A DNA stretch of 19,508 nt from CAZZKG01 sp964654825 (lineage in GTDB: Bacteria > Gemmatimonadota > CAZMKB01): NCBI GenBank assembly GCA_964654825.1, contig CAZZKG010000062.1:1-19508 (forward strand), written 5' to 3'. The notes below the pieces were generated by a model that saw nothing but the letters and a program-made list of their open reading frames with translations, was not told the origin of the DNA and searched no databases. This document shows, piece by piece, positions 6,450-14,215 of this stretch. Position 1 is the stretch's first letter. Each line of letters begins with the position of its first letter. A program made the translations under genes and the position numbers.

Positions 6450-7679
6450 ATGACCAAGAAATCAAAACTGATCAACCCGCACGGAAGCACCGAGCTGAAA
6501 ATTCTGTTACTCGAAGGGAAACAGCGTGACGAAGAGAAAAAGCGCGCAGATTCGTTACAGAAGGTAGAATTGTCGAGCAGGGAGGTGGGGGATTTGATCA
6601 TGCTGGGTATCGGCGGTTTTACTCCGCTCGATGGTTTCATGGGTCATGATGACTGGAAGGGTGTGTGCGAAGAGATGAAGATGGCGGACGGAGTGTTCTG
6701 GCCCATACCCATCACTCTGAGCCACGATGAGAAGATTGCAGACGGTACGGATATATGTCTGGTGTCGGGAGAGACGGCTGAGGTGATGGGGACGATGCGG
6801 GTGGAAGGGGCGTACCAGATCGACAAAGAGTTCGAGTGTAAAAATGTGTATCGAACTACAGATTCTGAACATCCCGGAGTCGCGATGGTGATGAAACAGA
6901 AGACGTGGAACCTCGGTGGTACGGTGAAGGTTCTGTCGGAGAGCACATTTCCGGAAGAGTTTGCCGGAATATACCAGAGGCCCGTGGAGAGCCGGAAGAT
7001 GTTCGAGGAGCGTGGTTGGAATACTATCGCTGCATTGCAGCTGCGCAACCCGATGCATCGCTCGCACGAGTACCTGGCGAAGATCGCGATCGAAGTGAGC
7101 GATGGAATTTACATACACCAGCTGGTTGGTAAGCTGAAACCCGGTGACATACCTGCCGATGTCCGGGTGAAATGCATCAACACACTGGTGGAGGGATATT
7201 TCGACAAGAGCCGTGTGGTCACCGGAGGGTACCCATTGGATATGCGCTACGCGGGGCCTCGTGAAGGATTGTTGCACGCGGTCTTCCGACAAAACTATGG
7301 ATGCTCGCACATGATCATCGGACGTGACCATGCGGGGGTAGGGGATTATTACGGACCATTCGATGCTCAGGGGATCTTTCACGAGTTGTGGGATGGAGCA
7401 CTGGAATGCAAGATGTTACCGATCGACTGGACTTTCTGGTGTTACAAGTGCGGCGGGATGGCATCGATGAAAACCTGCCCGCATGGAAAAGAGGACCGGT
7501 TGTTTTTGAGTGGGACAGCTCTGCGGAAAGCGCTGTCCGAAGGTGGCGAGGTACCGGCCGAATTCAGTCGGCCTGAAGTTCTTACGGTGTTACGGTCGTA
7601 TTACGCTAGTCTGAAGGACGGGGAAAAGGTGGAGGTCAAATTGCATGGCCATGCCACCGGGGATGCAAAGAAAAAGTAA
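6450..7679 (+). CDS. sat: Sulfate adenylyltransferase (ATP sulfurylase)
   Basis: Sat is the cytoplasmic enzyme that converts sulfate and ATP to adenosine 5'-phosphosulfate and pyrophosphate, the first step of sulfate reduction. The 409-residue product has the nucleotide-binding motifs QLRNPMHRSHE (197-207) and GRDHAG (291-296), and a probable zinc site C331, C334, C343 and H345 typical of dissimilatory and thermophile Sat. There is no APS kinase domain. The frame extends to an ATG at 6420, but the ATG at 6450 has GAGGAGG (6434-6440) at good spacing and gives the usual N-terminus LINPHGS. It heads the sat-aprB-aprA operon from the promoter at 6216. Confidence 0.97.
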   Translation: MTKKSKLINPHGSTELKILLLEGKQRDEEKKRADSLQKVELSSREVGDLIMLGIGGFTPLDGFMGHDDWKGVCEEMKMADGVFWPIPITLSHDEKIADGTDICLVSGETAEVMGTMRVEGAYQIDKEFECKNVYRTTDSEHPGVAMVMKQKTWNLGGTVKVLSESTFPEEFAGIYQRPVESRKMFEERGWNTIAALQLRNPMHRSHEYLAKIAIEVSDGIYIHQLVGKLKPGDIPADVRVKCINTLVEGYFDKSRVVTGGYPLDMRYAGPREGLLHAVFRQNYGCSHMIIGRDHAGVGDYYGPFDAQGIFHELWDGALECKMLPIDWTFWCYKCGGMASMKTCPHGKEDRLFLSGTALRKALSEGGEVPAEFSRPEVLTVLRSYYASLKDGEKVEVKLHGHATGDAKKK

Positions 7680-7691
7680 ACGAAGGTTGTC

Positions 7692-7709
7692 CTGTCGAAT
7701 AATCGACAG
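7692..7709 (+). promoter_or_regulatory. Hairpin between sat and aprB
   Basis: CTGTCGA (7692-7698) and TCGACAG (7703-7709) form a perfect 7-bp stem with an ATAA tetraloop. No T-run follows, so it is more likely an mRNA processing or stability element than a terminator. Confidence 0.45.
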
Positions 7710-7739
7710 TATGGCTGAACCGAGAAGCAGGAGGTGTAT

Positions 7740-8180
7740 ATGCCTAGCTATGTAATCACCGAGAAGTGTGATGGGTGCAAGGCATTGGACAAGACAGCTT
7801 GCCAGCACATCTGTCCGAACGATCTGATGGTGCTGGATAAAGAACAGATGAAAGCGTACAACCAGGATCCCGCTATGTGCTGGGAGTGCATGTGTTGTGT
7901 CAAGATTTGTCCTGTGCAGGCGATTGAGGTGCGGGGATATGCGGATTTTGTTCCGCTTGATGCGATGGTGACCCCGTTGAGGAGTTCGGACAGTATCATG
8001 TGGACGGTGAAGTTCCGCAACGGGACACTCAAACGTTTCAAGTTCCCGATTCGTACCACACCGGAGGGGACCGCTGTGCCTGATGGCGGATATCCGACAG
8101 GTACCGATGATCTCAAGAGCCCGTTGCTGTTCACGGAACCCGAATCGACGAAATGCGCTGAGTTACCCAGCGTCAAGTAA
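7740..8180 (+). CDS. aprB: Adenylylsulfate reductase beta subunit
   Basis: AprB is the electron-transfer subunit of APS reductase and feeds electrons to the FAD of AprA. The 146-residue product has two ferredoxin-type [4Fe-4S] clusters, C10/C13/C21/C25 and C47/C50/C53/C57, followed by the AprB-specific beta domain and C-terminal tail. In known enzymes this tail wraps around AprA. The ATG at 7740 has AGGAGG at 7729-7734; a GTG two codons earlier overlaps that site and is rejected. It lies 60 nt after sat and 18 nt before aprA. Confidence 0.97.
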   Translation: MPSYVITEKCDGCKALDKTACQHICPNDLMVLDKEQMKAYNQDPAMCWECMCCVKICPVQAIEVRGYADFVPLDAMVTPLRSSDSIMWTVKFRNGTLKRFKFPIRTTPEGTAVPDGGYPTGTDDLKSPLLFTEPESTKCAELPSVK

Positions 8181-8198
8181 GGAAAGGATAGAACTGAC

Positions 8199-10070
8199 AT
8201 GGCTAATTTTGAGACCGTAGAAGTCAGCACAGACGTACTGATCTGTGGCGGCGGGATGGCGGCGTGCGGCGCTGCGGTGGAGGCGGCATACTGGGCCAAG
8301 AAGAACAATCTGAAGGCAGTGCTGGTTGACAAAGCTGCGATGGACAGGTCAGGTGCTGTGGCGATGGGCCTGAGTGCGATCAACCAGTATGTGGATGTAA
8401 ACTCCGGTGCAAACACCGTGAAGGACTACGTTGATTATGTTCGCAACGACCTGATGGGTATCACACGTGAGGACCTGGTTGCGAATATAGCTCGACACGT
8501 CGACTCGACGGTGCACCTGTTCGAGAAGTGGGGGCTTCCGATCTGGACGGACGCAGATGGCAAGTACGTCCATGAGGGTCGGTGGCAGCTCATGATAAAC
8601 GGGGAGTCTTATAAAATTGTCGTGGCTGAAGCCGCGAAAAACGCTCTTGGAGATGAAAACATCTATGAGCGTGTTTTTTTGACTGAGCCACTGGTCGACG
8701 ATGACGGCAACTGTGTCGGTGCTGTCGGATTCAGCGTTCGTGAGAACAAGTTCTACGTGTTCAAAGCGAAGGCGGTTGTCACGGCTATGGGTGGAGCGGT
8801 CCACGTGTTCAAACCCCGCAGTACGGGAGAGGGGCTCGGACGTTCCTGGTATCCTCCGTTTAATTCCGGTGCGAGCGCCTATTTTACCATCAAGGCGGGT
8901 GCGGAGATGACGTGTCAGGAGGTGAGGTTCATCCCCGTACGGTTCAAGGACGCCTATGGTCCGGTTGGCGCCTGGTTCCTCCTCTTCAAGTCCCAGGCGA
9001 CGAATGGGCTGGGTGAGAGTTACATGGAAACACGCAGAAGTGAGCTCGAAAACTGGAAACCCTACGGACTGGTGAAACCGGTACCGGCCAACCTGAGAAA
9101 CTGGTTGATGATGCTGGATGTGATGGACGGGAAGGGTCCGATCTACATGCGGACGGAGGAGGCGATCAAGAAGATTGCCGACGATGTCCCGGATGACAAA
9201 GAGCGGAAGAAAAAGCTGAAGGAGCTGGAGAGTGAAGCATGGGAAGATTTTCTGGACATGACGATATCGCAGGCGCTCCTGTGGGCTGCGACGAACGTCT
9301 ATCCTGAGGAGAAACCGTCCGAGATCGCGGCGTGCGAGCCGTATTTTATCGGATCGCACTCGGGAGCTTCAGGAGCCTGGGTGAGTGGACCCCAGGACCT
9401 TGCACCGAAGGAATATTTCTGGGGTTACACAAACATGACGACAGTACCCGGCCTGTTTGCGGCCGGGGATGCGTCCGGTGCTTCGAGCCACAAGTTCTCA
9501 TCCGGATCACATGCCGAGGGAAGGATCGCTGCCAAGTCGGCGGTGTGTTATGCGGTTGATCATCCCGCTGAACCCAAGGTGGATCAGGCCAAAATCGAAG
9601 CGCTGAAAGAGAGGATCCTCCGTCCGCTGGATCTCTTCGAGAAGCACAAGGGGGCGAGTACGGATCCTGATGTCAACCCCAACTACATCCGCCCGAAGCA
9701 GTTCATGTTCCGACTGCAGAAGATCATGGACGAATACGCGGGCGGCGTCAGCACCAACTTTACCACAAGTGCGAAACTGCTGGAAAAGGGTCTGGAGCTG
9801 CTGGCCTTTCTGAAAGAGGATTCGGAGAAGCTGGCTGCCTGTGATCTGCACGAACTGATGCGTTGCTGGGAGAACATTCACCGTATGTGGCAGGCGGAAG
9901 CCCACGTACGTACGGTGATGTTCCGGGAGGAAACCCGTTGGCCCGGATACTACTTCCGTTCGGACACACCGGCGATGAAGGATGACTGGAAGGTTTTCGC
10001 CAACTGTAAACTGGACACGAAGACCGGTGATTGGGAGATGATGAAAAAAGAGATCATCCCCATCTACTGA
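8199..10070 (+). CDS. aprA: Adenylylsulfate reductase alpha subunit
   Basis: AprA is the FAD-containing catalytic subunit that reduces APS to sulfite and AMP. The 623-residue product begins with the dinucleotide fold CGGGMAACGAA (16-26) and keeps the conserved AMGLSAIN (55-62), RSWYPPF (215-221), EVRFIPVRF (241-249) and IGSHSGASGAW (384-394) blocks. R243 and H387 probably match the active-site Arg and His known from Archaeoglobus. The FAD-closing motif SSHKFSSGSHAEGR is at 429-442. Length is slightly below the usual 640-665. The ATG at 8199 has AAGG-type sites (8180-8187). It ends the operon: a strong terminator follows and no qmoABC is present. Confidence 0.97.
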   Translation: MANFETVEVSTDVLICGGGMAACGAAVEAAYWAKKNNLKAVLVDKAAMDRSGAVAMGLSAINQYVDVNSGANTVKDYVDYVRNDLMGITREDLVANIARHVDSTVHLFEKWGLPIWTDADGKYVHEGRWQLMINGESYKIVVAEAAKNALGDENIYERVFLTEPLVDDDGNCVGAVGFSVRENKFYVFKAKAVVTAMGGAVHVFKPRSTGEGLGRSWYPPFNSGASAYFTIKAGAEMTCQEVRFIPVRFKDAYGPVGAWFLLFKSQATNGLGESYMETRRSELENWKPYGLVKPVPANLRNWLMMLDVMDGKGPIYMRTEEAIKKIADDVPDDKERKKKLKELESEAWEDFLDMTISQALLWAATNVYPEEKPSEIAACEPYFIGSHSGASGAWVSGPQDLAPKEYFWGYTNMTTVPGLFAAGDASGASSHKFSSGSHAEGRIAAKSAVCYAVDHPAEPKVDQAKIEALKERILRPLDLFEKHKGASTDPDVNPNYIRPKQFMFRLQKIMDEYAGGVSTNFTTSAKLLEKGLELLAFLKEDSEKLAACDLHELMRCWENIHRMWQAEAHVRTVMFREETRWPGYYFRSDTPAMKDDWKVFANCKLDTKTGDWEMMKKEIIPIY

Positions 10071-10102
10071 TCCGTCCTTCACAAGATGTAATGAGTGAGA
10101 TG

Positions 10103-10139
10103 AAGCCCTCCAGCCCCTGGCCGGGGGCGGAGGGCTTTT
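10103..10139 (+). terminator. Rho-independent terminator after aprA
   Basis: AAGCCCTCC (10103-10111) pairs with GGAGGGCTT (10129-10137). The inner GCCCC (10113-10117) pairs with GGGGC (10124-10128) after a single bulged A. The loop is 6 nt, and the stem runs into TTTT (10136-10139). This is the clearest terminator in the window and separates sat-aprBA from dsrC. Confidence 0.85.
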
Positions 10140-10144
10140 GATAC

Positions 10145-10154
10145 TGTGATCACA
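10145..10154 (+). promoter_or_regulatory. Palindrome TGTGATCACA upstream of dsrC
   Basis: A perfect 10-bp dyad made of two abutting TGTGA half-sites with no spacer, 28 nt before the dsrC ATG and 6 nt after the terminator. It may be an operator, but the missing spacer differs from the N6 sites before dsrA and sat. No clear promoter fits between 10140 and 10170. Confidence 0.3.
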
Positions 10155-10182
10155 AAGAGAAACAAGAACTGGAGGAGTCACT

Positions 10183-10500
10183 ATGCCGACATTTGAATAT
10201 GGTGACGTTAACATCCAAGTCGATGAAGACGGTTTCATGGAAGATCCGTCTTTGTGGACTGAGGCAGTGGCGAAGGCCCTTGCCACAACCGAAGGCGTGG
10301 ATGAACTGACGGAGGAGCACTGGAAAATCGTTCATTATCTCAGGGATTACTACCTGGAATTCGACATTGCTCCGATGATCCGGAAGCTCTGCAAGGAAAC
10401 TGGATTTCCCCTGAAAAAGATATACGAACTGTTCCCGTCCGGTCCGGCCAAAGGCGCCTGCAAAGTCGCGGGACTGGCGAAACCGACCGGGTGTGTGTAA
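10183..10500 (+). CDS. dsrC: DsrC, sulfur-carrier protein
   Basis: DsrC is the small cytoplasmic co-substrate of DsrAB. It leaves the reaction as a trisulfide that DsrMKJOP reduces. The 105-residue product keeps both redox cysteines of true DsrC, C93 and the penultimate C104, in the C-X10-C arrangement on the flexible C-terminal arm. This separates it from TusE and other DsrC-like proteins that lack the first cysteine. The conserved block DGFMEDPSLWTEAVA sits near the N-terminus. The ATG at 10183 has GGAGGAG at 10171-10177. It sits alone between a terminator and a repeat-containing spacer, so it may be a separate transcript. Confidence 0.97.
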   Translation: MPTFEYGDVNIQVDEDGFMEDPSLWTEAVAKALATTEGVDELTEEHWKIVHYLRDYYLEFDIAPMIRKLCKETGFPLKKIYELFPSGPAKGACKVAGLAKPTGCV

Positions 10501-10508
10501 ATGACCCT

Positions 10509-10522
10509 ACGTATAAATACGT
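10509..10522 (+). repeat. Inverted repeat ACGTAT-AA-ATACGT after dsrC
   Basis: A perfect 6-bp inverted repeat with a 2-bp centre, beginning 9 bp after the dsrC stop. The AT-rich centre contains TATAAAT. It could be a DNA-binding site, or the -10 region of a promoter for the downstream genes. The 2-nt loop makes a stable RNA hairpin unlikely. Confidence 0.35.
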
Positions 10523-10582
10523 GTGATTTCGGCCGGCGATGCATCCCGAACCACAACGGTGCTAATCGGTTACATACGTGAA

Positions 10583-10610
10583 CGCAGGGAGGGTGTGCGC
10601 CCTCCTCGCG
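10583..10610 (+). promoter_or_regulatory. GC-rich hairpin before the RsbRD_N gene
   Basis: GGAGGG (10588-10593) pairs with CCCTCC (10600-10605) around TGTGCG, with possible extension by CGC (10583-10585) and GCG (10608-10610). No T-run follows. It might end or stabilise the dsrC transcript, or mark the leader of the dsrMKJOP transcript. Confidence 0.4.
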
Positions 10611-10653
10611 TCCTGTGGCTCGATTGCCTCGATCGCAGGAACACGGAGTTATG

Positions 10654-11184
10654 ATGCTGGAAGATCTCCTCGAACAACAACGGGACATCATTCTCGAGAA
10701 GTGGTTCGATCTTATAATCGCCTCATATCCCGCCGACAGCGAACGTTTTCTGAAAAGTGAAAAGGATCGGTTCCGCAATCCGGTTGGATACACAATTCGC
10801 CGGGAGATTGAAGTTCTTTTCCGTGTTCTCCTGAAGGACGGAGATGCCGAGACCCTCGCCACCGCTCTGGACAACATCGTGAAGATTCGATCGGTACAGG
10901 ATTTTACACCTTCGCAGGCAATCGCATTTGTCTTCCTGCTCAAGAAGGCGGTACGTGAGATACTGCTCGATCGCATCGAAAGGGATCGTCTGGTCGATCA
11001 GCTGCTCGATTTCGAGTCCCGGGTCGACGGGCTTGCTCTCGCAGCGTTCGACAACTACATGTCGAACAAATCGAAGATCTTCGAGATAAGGGCCCGTGAG
11101 ATAGACAGGAGATCAGAGAAACTGCTGGAGCGGGTGACGCGGATGGATGGTGAACGCGATCAGGAAGAGAACGGCGGGGAGTGA
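10654..11184 (+). CDS. Stand-alone RsbRD N-terminal domain protein next to dsrM
   Basis: A 176-residue soluble protein with features of the RsbRD_N family: an early LLEQQRDIILEKWFDLI helix, the motif KDRFRNPVGYTI (about 33-44), and an all-helical remainder ending in a charged, coiled-coil-like tail. No STAS, kinase or phosphatase domain is visible, so a classical stressosome role is uncertain. Genes of this type are commonly annotated just upstream of dsrM in sulfate reducers, which suggests a link to DsrMKJOP regulation or assembly, but I know of no experimental function. GGAG at 10645-10648 favours ATG 10654 over the adjacent ATG 10651; a GTG at 10615 lacks a site. dsrM starts 35 nt later. 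Confidence 0.8.
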   Translation: MLEDLLEQQRDIILEKWFDLIIASYPADSERFLKSEKDRFRNPVGYTIRREIEVLFRVLLKDGDAETLATALDNIVKIRSVQDFTPSQAIAFVFLLKKAVREILLDRIERDRLVDQLLDFESRVDGLALAAFDNYMSNKSKIFEIRAREIDRRSEKLLERVTRMDGERDQEENGGE

Positions 11185-11219
11185 TACTCCTTCTTATTAG
11201 ATAATGGAGGTTCTGGCAC

Positions 11220-12212
11220 ATGAGAGCTCTGACCGCTTTCGTCGCCCTCCTCATACTCATTATGCTTGCTCACCTGGGAGCAGGCATGGCAGAATGGCGA
11301 TTTCTCTTTGGAATTATTATTCCTTACGCGGCAATCGCCGTTTTTGTCCTCGGTTTCGTCTACCGGGTCATCACCTGGGCCAGGACGCCAGTCCCTTTTC
11401 GAATTCCCACAACCTGTGGTCAGCAGAAATCCCATCCATGGATAAAAAGCGACAGCCTGGAGAATCCGCAGGGTACCTGGGGCGTGATAGGCCGAATGGC
11501 ACTCGAGGTGCTCCTGTTCCGTTCTCTCTTCAGAAACACGAAAGCAGAGATCAGGGAAGGGCCGAGGATCTTGTACGGCGCGGATAAATTGTTGTGGCTG
11601 GGAGGCCTTGCGTTCCACTGGTCGTTCCTGTTGATTTTTATCAGACACTTCAGATATTTTACCGAACCGGTTCCGTCCTGGGTCCTCGGGCTTCAGAACC
11701 TCGATGGTTTTTTCCAGATCGGTCTGCCTCTCATCCTCCTCACCGATGTGATCATTGTGGCAGCTCTCAGCTTCCTGTTTCTGCGGAGGATTTGTGACAA
11801 GAGACTGCGCTACATTTCATTACCCTCAGACTATTTTGCTTTGTTTCTACTGCTCGGGATAACACTCTCCGGGATATTCATGCGGTATTTTGGAAAAACC
11901 GATATTGTGAGTGTTAAAAAACTGGCTGTGGGCCTGCTCGGTTTTCAACCGGTCCTTCCGGATGGGATCGGACTGGTGTTTTTTATCCACATGTTCCTGG
12001 TGTGTGTCCTTCTTGTCTACTTCCCATTCAGCAAATTGATGCACATGCCTGGAATATTCATGAGCCCGACGCGAAATCTGGCGAACAACAACCGCTTGCG
12101 CCGGCATGTGAACCCGTGGGATTACCCGGTGAAAGTCCACACGTACGCGGAGTATGAAGAAGATTTCAGGGATAAAATGAAAGCAGCAGGGTTACCGTTA
12201 GAGAAGGAATAA
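11220..12212 (+). CDS. dsrM: DsrM, membrane cytochrome b subunit of DsrMKJOP
   Basis: DsrM is the NarI-like di-heme b membrane subunit that carries electrons between menaquinone and DsrK. The 330-residue protein shows about six membrane helices: two near the N-terminus (about 4-22 and 28-50), then a long loop, then about 121-143, 165-188, 204-222 and 247-270. Probable heme b ligands are H133 and H143 in one helix, and H257 and H275 near the last. The segment RVITWARTPVPFRIPTTCGQ (49-68) is typical of DsrM. TGGAGG (11205-11210) precedes the ATG at 11220. dsrK follows after 4 nt. Confidence 0.95.
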   Translation: MRALTAFVALLILIMLAHLGAGMAEWRFLFGIIIPYAAIAVFVLGFVYRVITWARTPVPFRIPTTCGQQKSHPWIKSDSLENPQGTWGVIGRMALEVLLFRSLFRNTKAEIREGPRILYGADKLLWLGGLAFHWSFLLIFIRHFRYFTEPVPSWVLGLQNLDGFFQIGLPLILLTDVIIVAALSFLFLRRICDKRLRYISLPSDYFALFLLLGITLSGIFMRYFGKTDIVSVKKLAVGLLGFQPVLPDGIGLVFFIHMFLVCVLLVYFPFSKLMHMPGIFMSPTRNLANNNRLRRHVNPWDYPVKVHTYAEYEEDFRDKMKAAGLPLEKE

Positions 12213-12216
12213 ACAT

Positions 12217-13836
12217 ATGGCAGAGGATCTCAAAAAGCCGGAGGAACTGGCCCGCATCGATTTCTCGCCTGCCCGGAAGGACTGGATGGACCCTTCGGTC
12301 ATATTTCGAAAAGGAACGTGGAACTATGCCGCCGTACCGAGCACCCTCGAATACCTGGGACTTCCCTTTCCAGGAAAATGGCAGCCCACCGACCCTGACT
12401 GGAAATTGCCCGAGAACTGGCAGGAAATAATCCACGAGGGGCTTCGCACGCTGCTTGAAAGATACCGTTCCCTCCGGGTCTTCATGGACATCTGTGTGCG
12501 CTGTGGAGCATGTGCCGACAAGTGCCACTTCTTTATCGGGTCTGGTGATCCGAAAAACATGCCGGTACTCAGGGCAGAGCTGCTCAGATCGGTGTACCGG
12601 AATGACTTCACAGTAGCAGGCAAAGTCCTCGGTAAAATAGCCGGAGGGAGAAAACTCACCGAAGATGTCATCAAGGAGTGGTTCTACTATTTCTACCAGT
12701 GCACCGAGTGCCGCCGGTGCTCCGTATTCTGCCCTTACGGTATCGACACTGCCGAGATAACGATGATGGCCCGAGAACTGATGAGCATGATCGGGCTCAA
12801 CATCGAGTGGATCTGCACTCCTTTGTCTAACTGCTACCGGACAGGGAATCACCTCGGGGTCCAGCCGCACGGTTTCAAGGACAGTATCGAATTCGCGGTC
12901 GATGAGCTGGAAGAGATCACCGGCGTCAGAGTGGACGCCTCGATCAACAGGAAAGGAGCGGAGATACTCTTCGTCGCGCCCTCGGCGGATTATTTCGCAT
13001 CACCGCACTACTACACGTTGCTGGGATACCTGGCCCTGTTCCACGAGATCGGCCTCGATTATACCTGGAGCACATACGCTTCCGAGGGGGGGAATTTCGG
13101 GCTTTTCCATTCCTCCGAGATGATGAAAAAATTGAACTCTAAAATTTACATGGAAGCCCGTCGACTGGGAGTGAAGTGGATACTGGGAGGTGAGTGCGGT
13201 CACATGTGGAGAGTGATCCATCAGTACATGGACACCCTCAACGGTCCCGCCGATTTCCTCGAAGTTCCGGTGTCACCGATAACCGGCACAAAGTTCGAGA
13301 ATACGTCGTCGACGAAGATGGTACACATCACCGAGTTCACTGCAGATCTGATTCATCACAACAGGCTGAATCTCGATCCCGGCCGTAATGATCACTGGAT
13401 CGCCACCTTCCATGATTCGTGCAACCCGGCCAGGGCAATGGGACTCCTCGAGGAACCCCGCTACATCATCAGAAATGTGTGCAATCAGTTCCACGAGATG
13501 CCGGAGAATACCATACGGGAGCAGACTTTCTGCTGCGGCAGTGGAGCGGGTATCGGGACCGACGAGAACATGGAAATGCGTCTGCGGGGTGGTTTGCCGA
13601 GAGCCAACGCCGTGAAATATGTTCATGAAAAATTCGATGTGAACCTTCTCCTGTGTATCTGCGCCATCGACAAGGCCACGCTGCCTCCGTTGCTGGAGTA
13701 CTGGATTCCGGGAGTCGAAGTGGCCGGCGTGCACGAAATGGTCGGTAATGCCCTCATCATGAAAGGGGAGAAAGATCGCACGACCGACCTGCGGGGGTTG
13801 CCTTACCCCACGACGGAGGGCAGTGAGGATGTATGA
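12217..13836 (+). CDS. dsrK: DsrK, HdrD-like catalytic iron-sulfur subunit
   Basis: DsrK is the cytoplasmic heterodisulfide reductase-like subunit thought to reduce the DsrC trisulfide. The 539-residue product has two ferredoxin clusters, C93/C96/C99/C103 and C162/C165/C168/C172. They are followed by the cysteine-rich region that holds the special catalytic [4Fe-4S] site: GGECGHMWR (C327), DSCNPAR (C402), FCCGSGAG (C439/C440) and LLCICAIDK (C480/C482). Length is normal. The ATG at 12217 follows GAAGGA (12203-12208). The stop codon overlaps the start of dsrJ, implying translational coupling. Confidence 0.96.
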   Translation: MAEDLKKPEELARIDFSPARKDWMDPSVIFRKGTWNYAAVPSTLEYLGLPFPGKWQPTDPDWKLPENWQEIIHEGLRTLLERYRSLRVFMDICVRCGACADKCHFFIGSGDPKNMPVLRAELLRSVYRNDFTVAGKVLGKIAGGRKLTEDVIKEWFYYFYQCTECRRCSVFCPYGIDTAEITMMARELMSMIGLNIEWICTPLSNCYRTGNHLGVQPHGFKDSIEFAVDELEEITGVRVDASINRKGAEILFVAPSADYFASPHYYTLLGYLALFHEIGLDYTWSTYASEGGNFGLFHSSEMMKKLNSKIYMEARRLGVKWILGGECGHMWRVIHQYMDTLNGPADFLEVPVSPITGTKFENTSSTKMVHITEFTADLIHHNRLNLDPGRNDHWIATFHDSCNPARAMGLLEEPRYIIRNVCNQFHEMPENTIREQTFCCGSGAGIGTDENMEMRLRGGLPRANAVKYVHEKFDVNLLLCICAIDKATLPPLLEYWIPGVEVAGVHEMVGNALIMKGEKDRTTDLRGLPYPTTEGSEDV

Positions 13837-14215
13837 TGGCCCAAAGATAATCGCCGGTCTTGTAGTTTTCTTTGCTCTCATCACCTTTCCCGTCTGGTAC
13901 AACCTTGCCACCGGGGGTGCAGGTTACCAGCCTGAGCTCGAGAAGGCCGCGAAGGGCGGGCAGTGCGTCAGGGATACGGTTTACATGAAATCAAACCACA
14001 TGGACCTCCTTGACGAGTGGCGTGATCAGGTCGTTCGTGAAGGGGATCGTTTCGAGGAGGGCCCTGATGGTGTTATCTACGAGCGGAGCCTCACCAATAC
14101 CTGCCTGGATTGTCACGAGAACAAGGACAGGTTCTGTGATCGGTGTCATGACTACCTCGGCGTCAAACCGTACTGCTGGTCCTGTCATGTAGATCCGAAG
14201 GAGCTTGACTCATGA
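13829..14215 (+). CDS. dsrJ: DsrJ, periplasmic triheme cytochrome c
   Basis: The 128-residue protein has an uncleaved signal anchor (about 7-25) and three CXXCH heme c sites, CLDCH, CDRCH and CWSCH, all in the last third. C46 in GGQCVRD matches the conserved cysteine reported as an unusual heme ligand in Allochromatium DsrJ. It is the periplasmic electron-transfer subunit of DsrMKJOP. The ATG at 13829 overlaps the dsrK end by 8 nt and has GGAGGG at 13815-13820 with 8-nt spacing. A GTG at 13823 in the same frame is too close to that site. The stop overlaps dsrO by 4 nt. Confidence 0.93.
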   Translation: MYDGPKIIAGLVVFFALITFPVWYNLATGGAGYQPELEKAAKGGQCVRDTVYMKSNHMDLLDEWRDQVVREGDRFEEGPDGVIYERSLTNTCLDCHENKDRFCDRCHDYLGVKPYCWSCHVDPKELDS

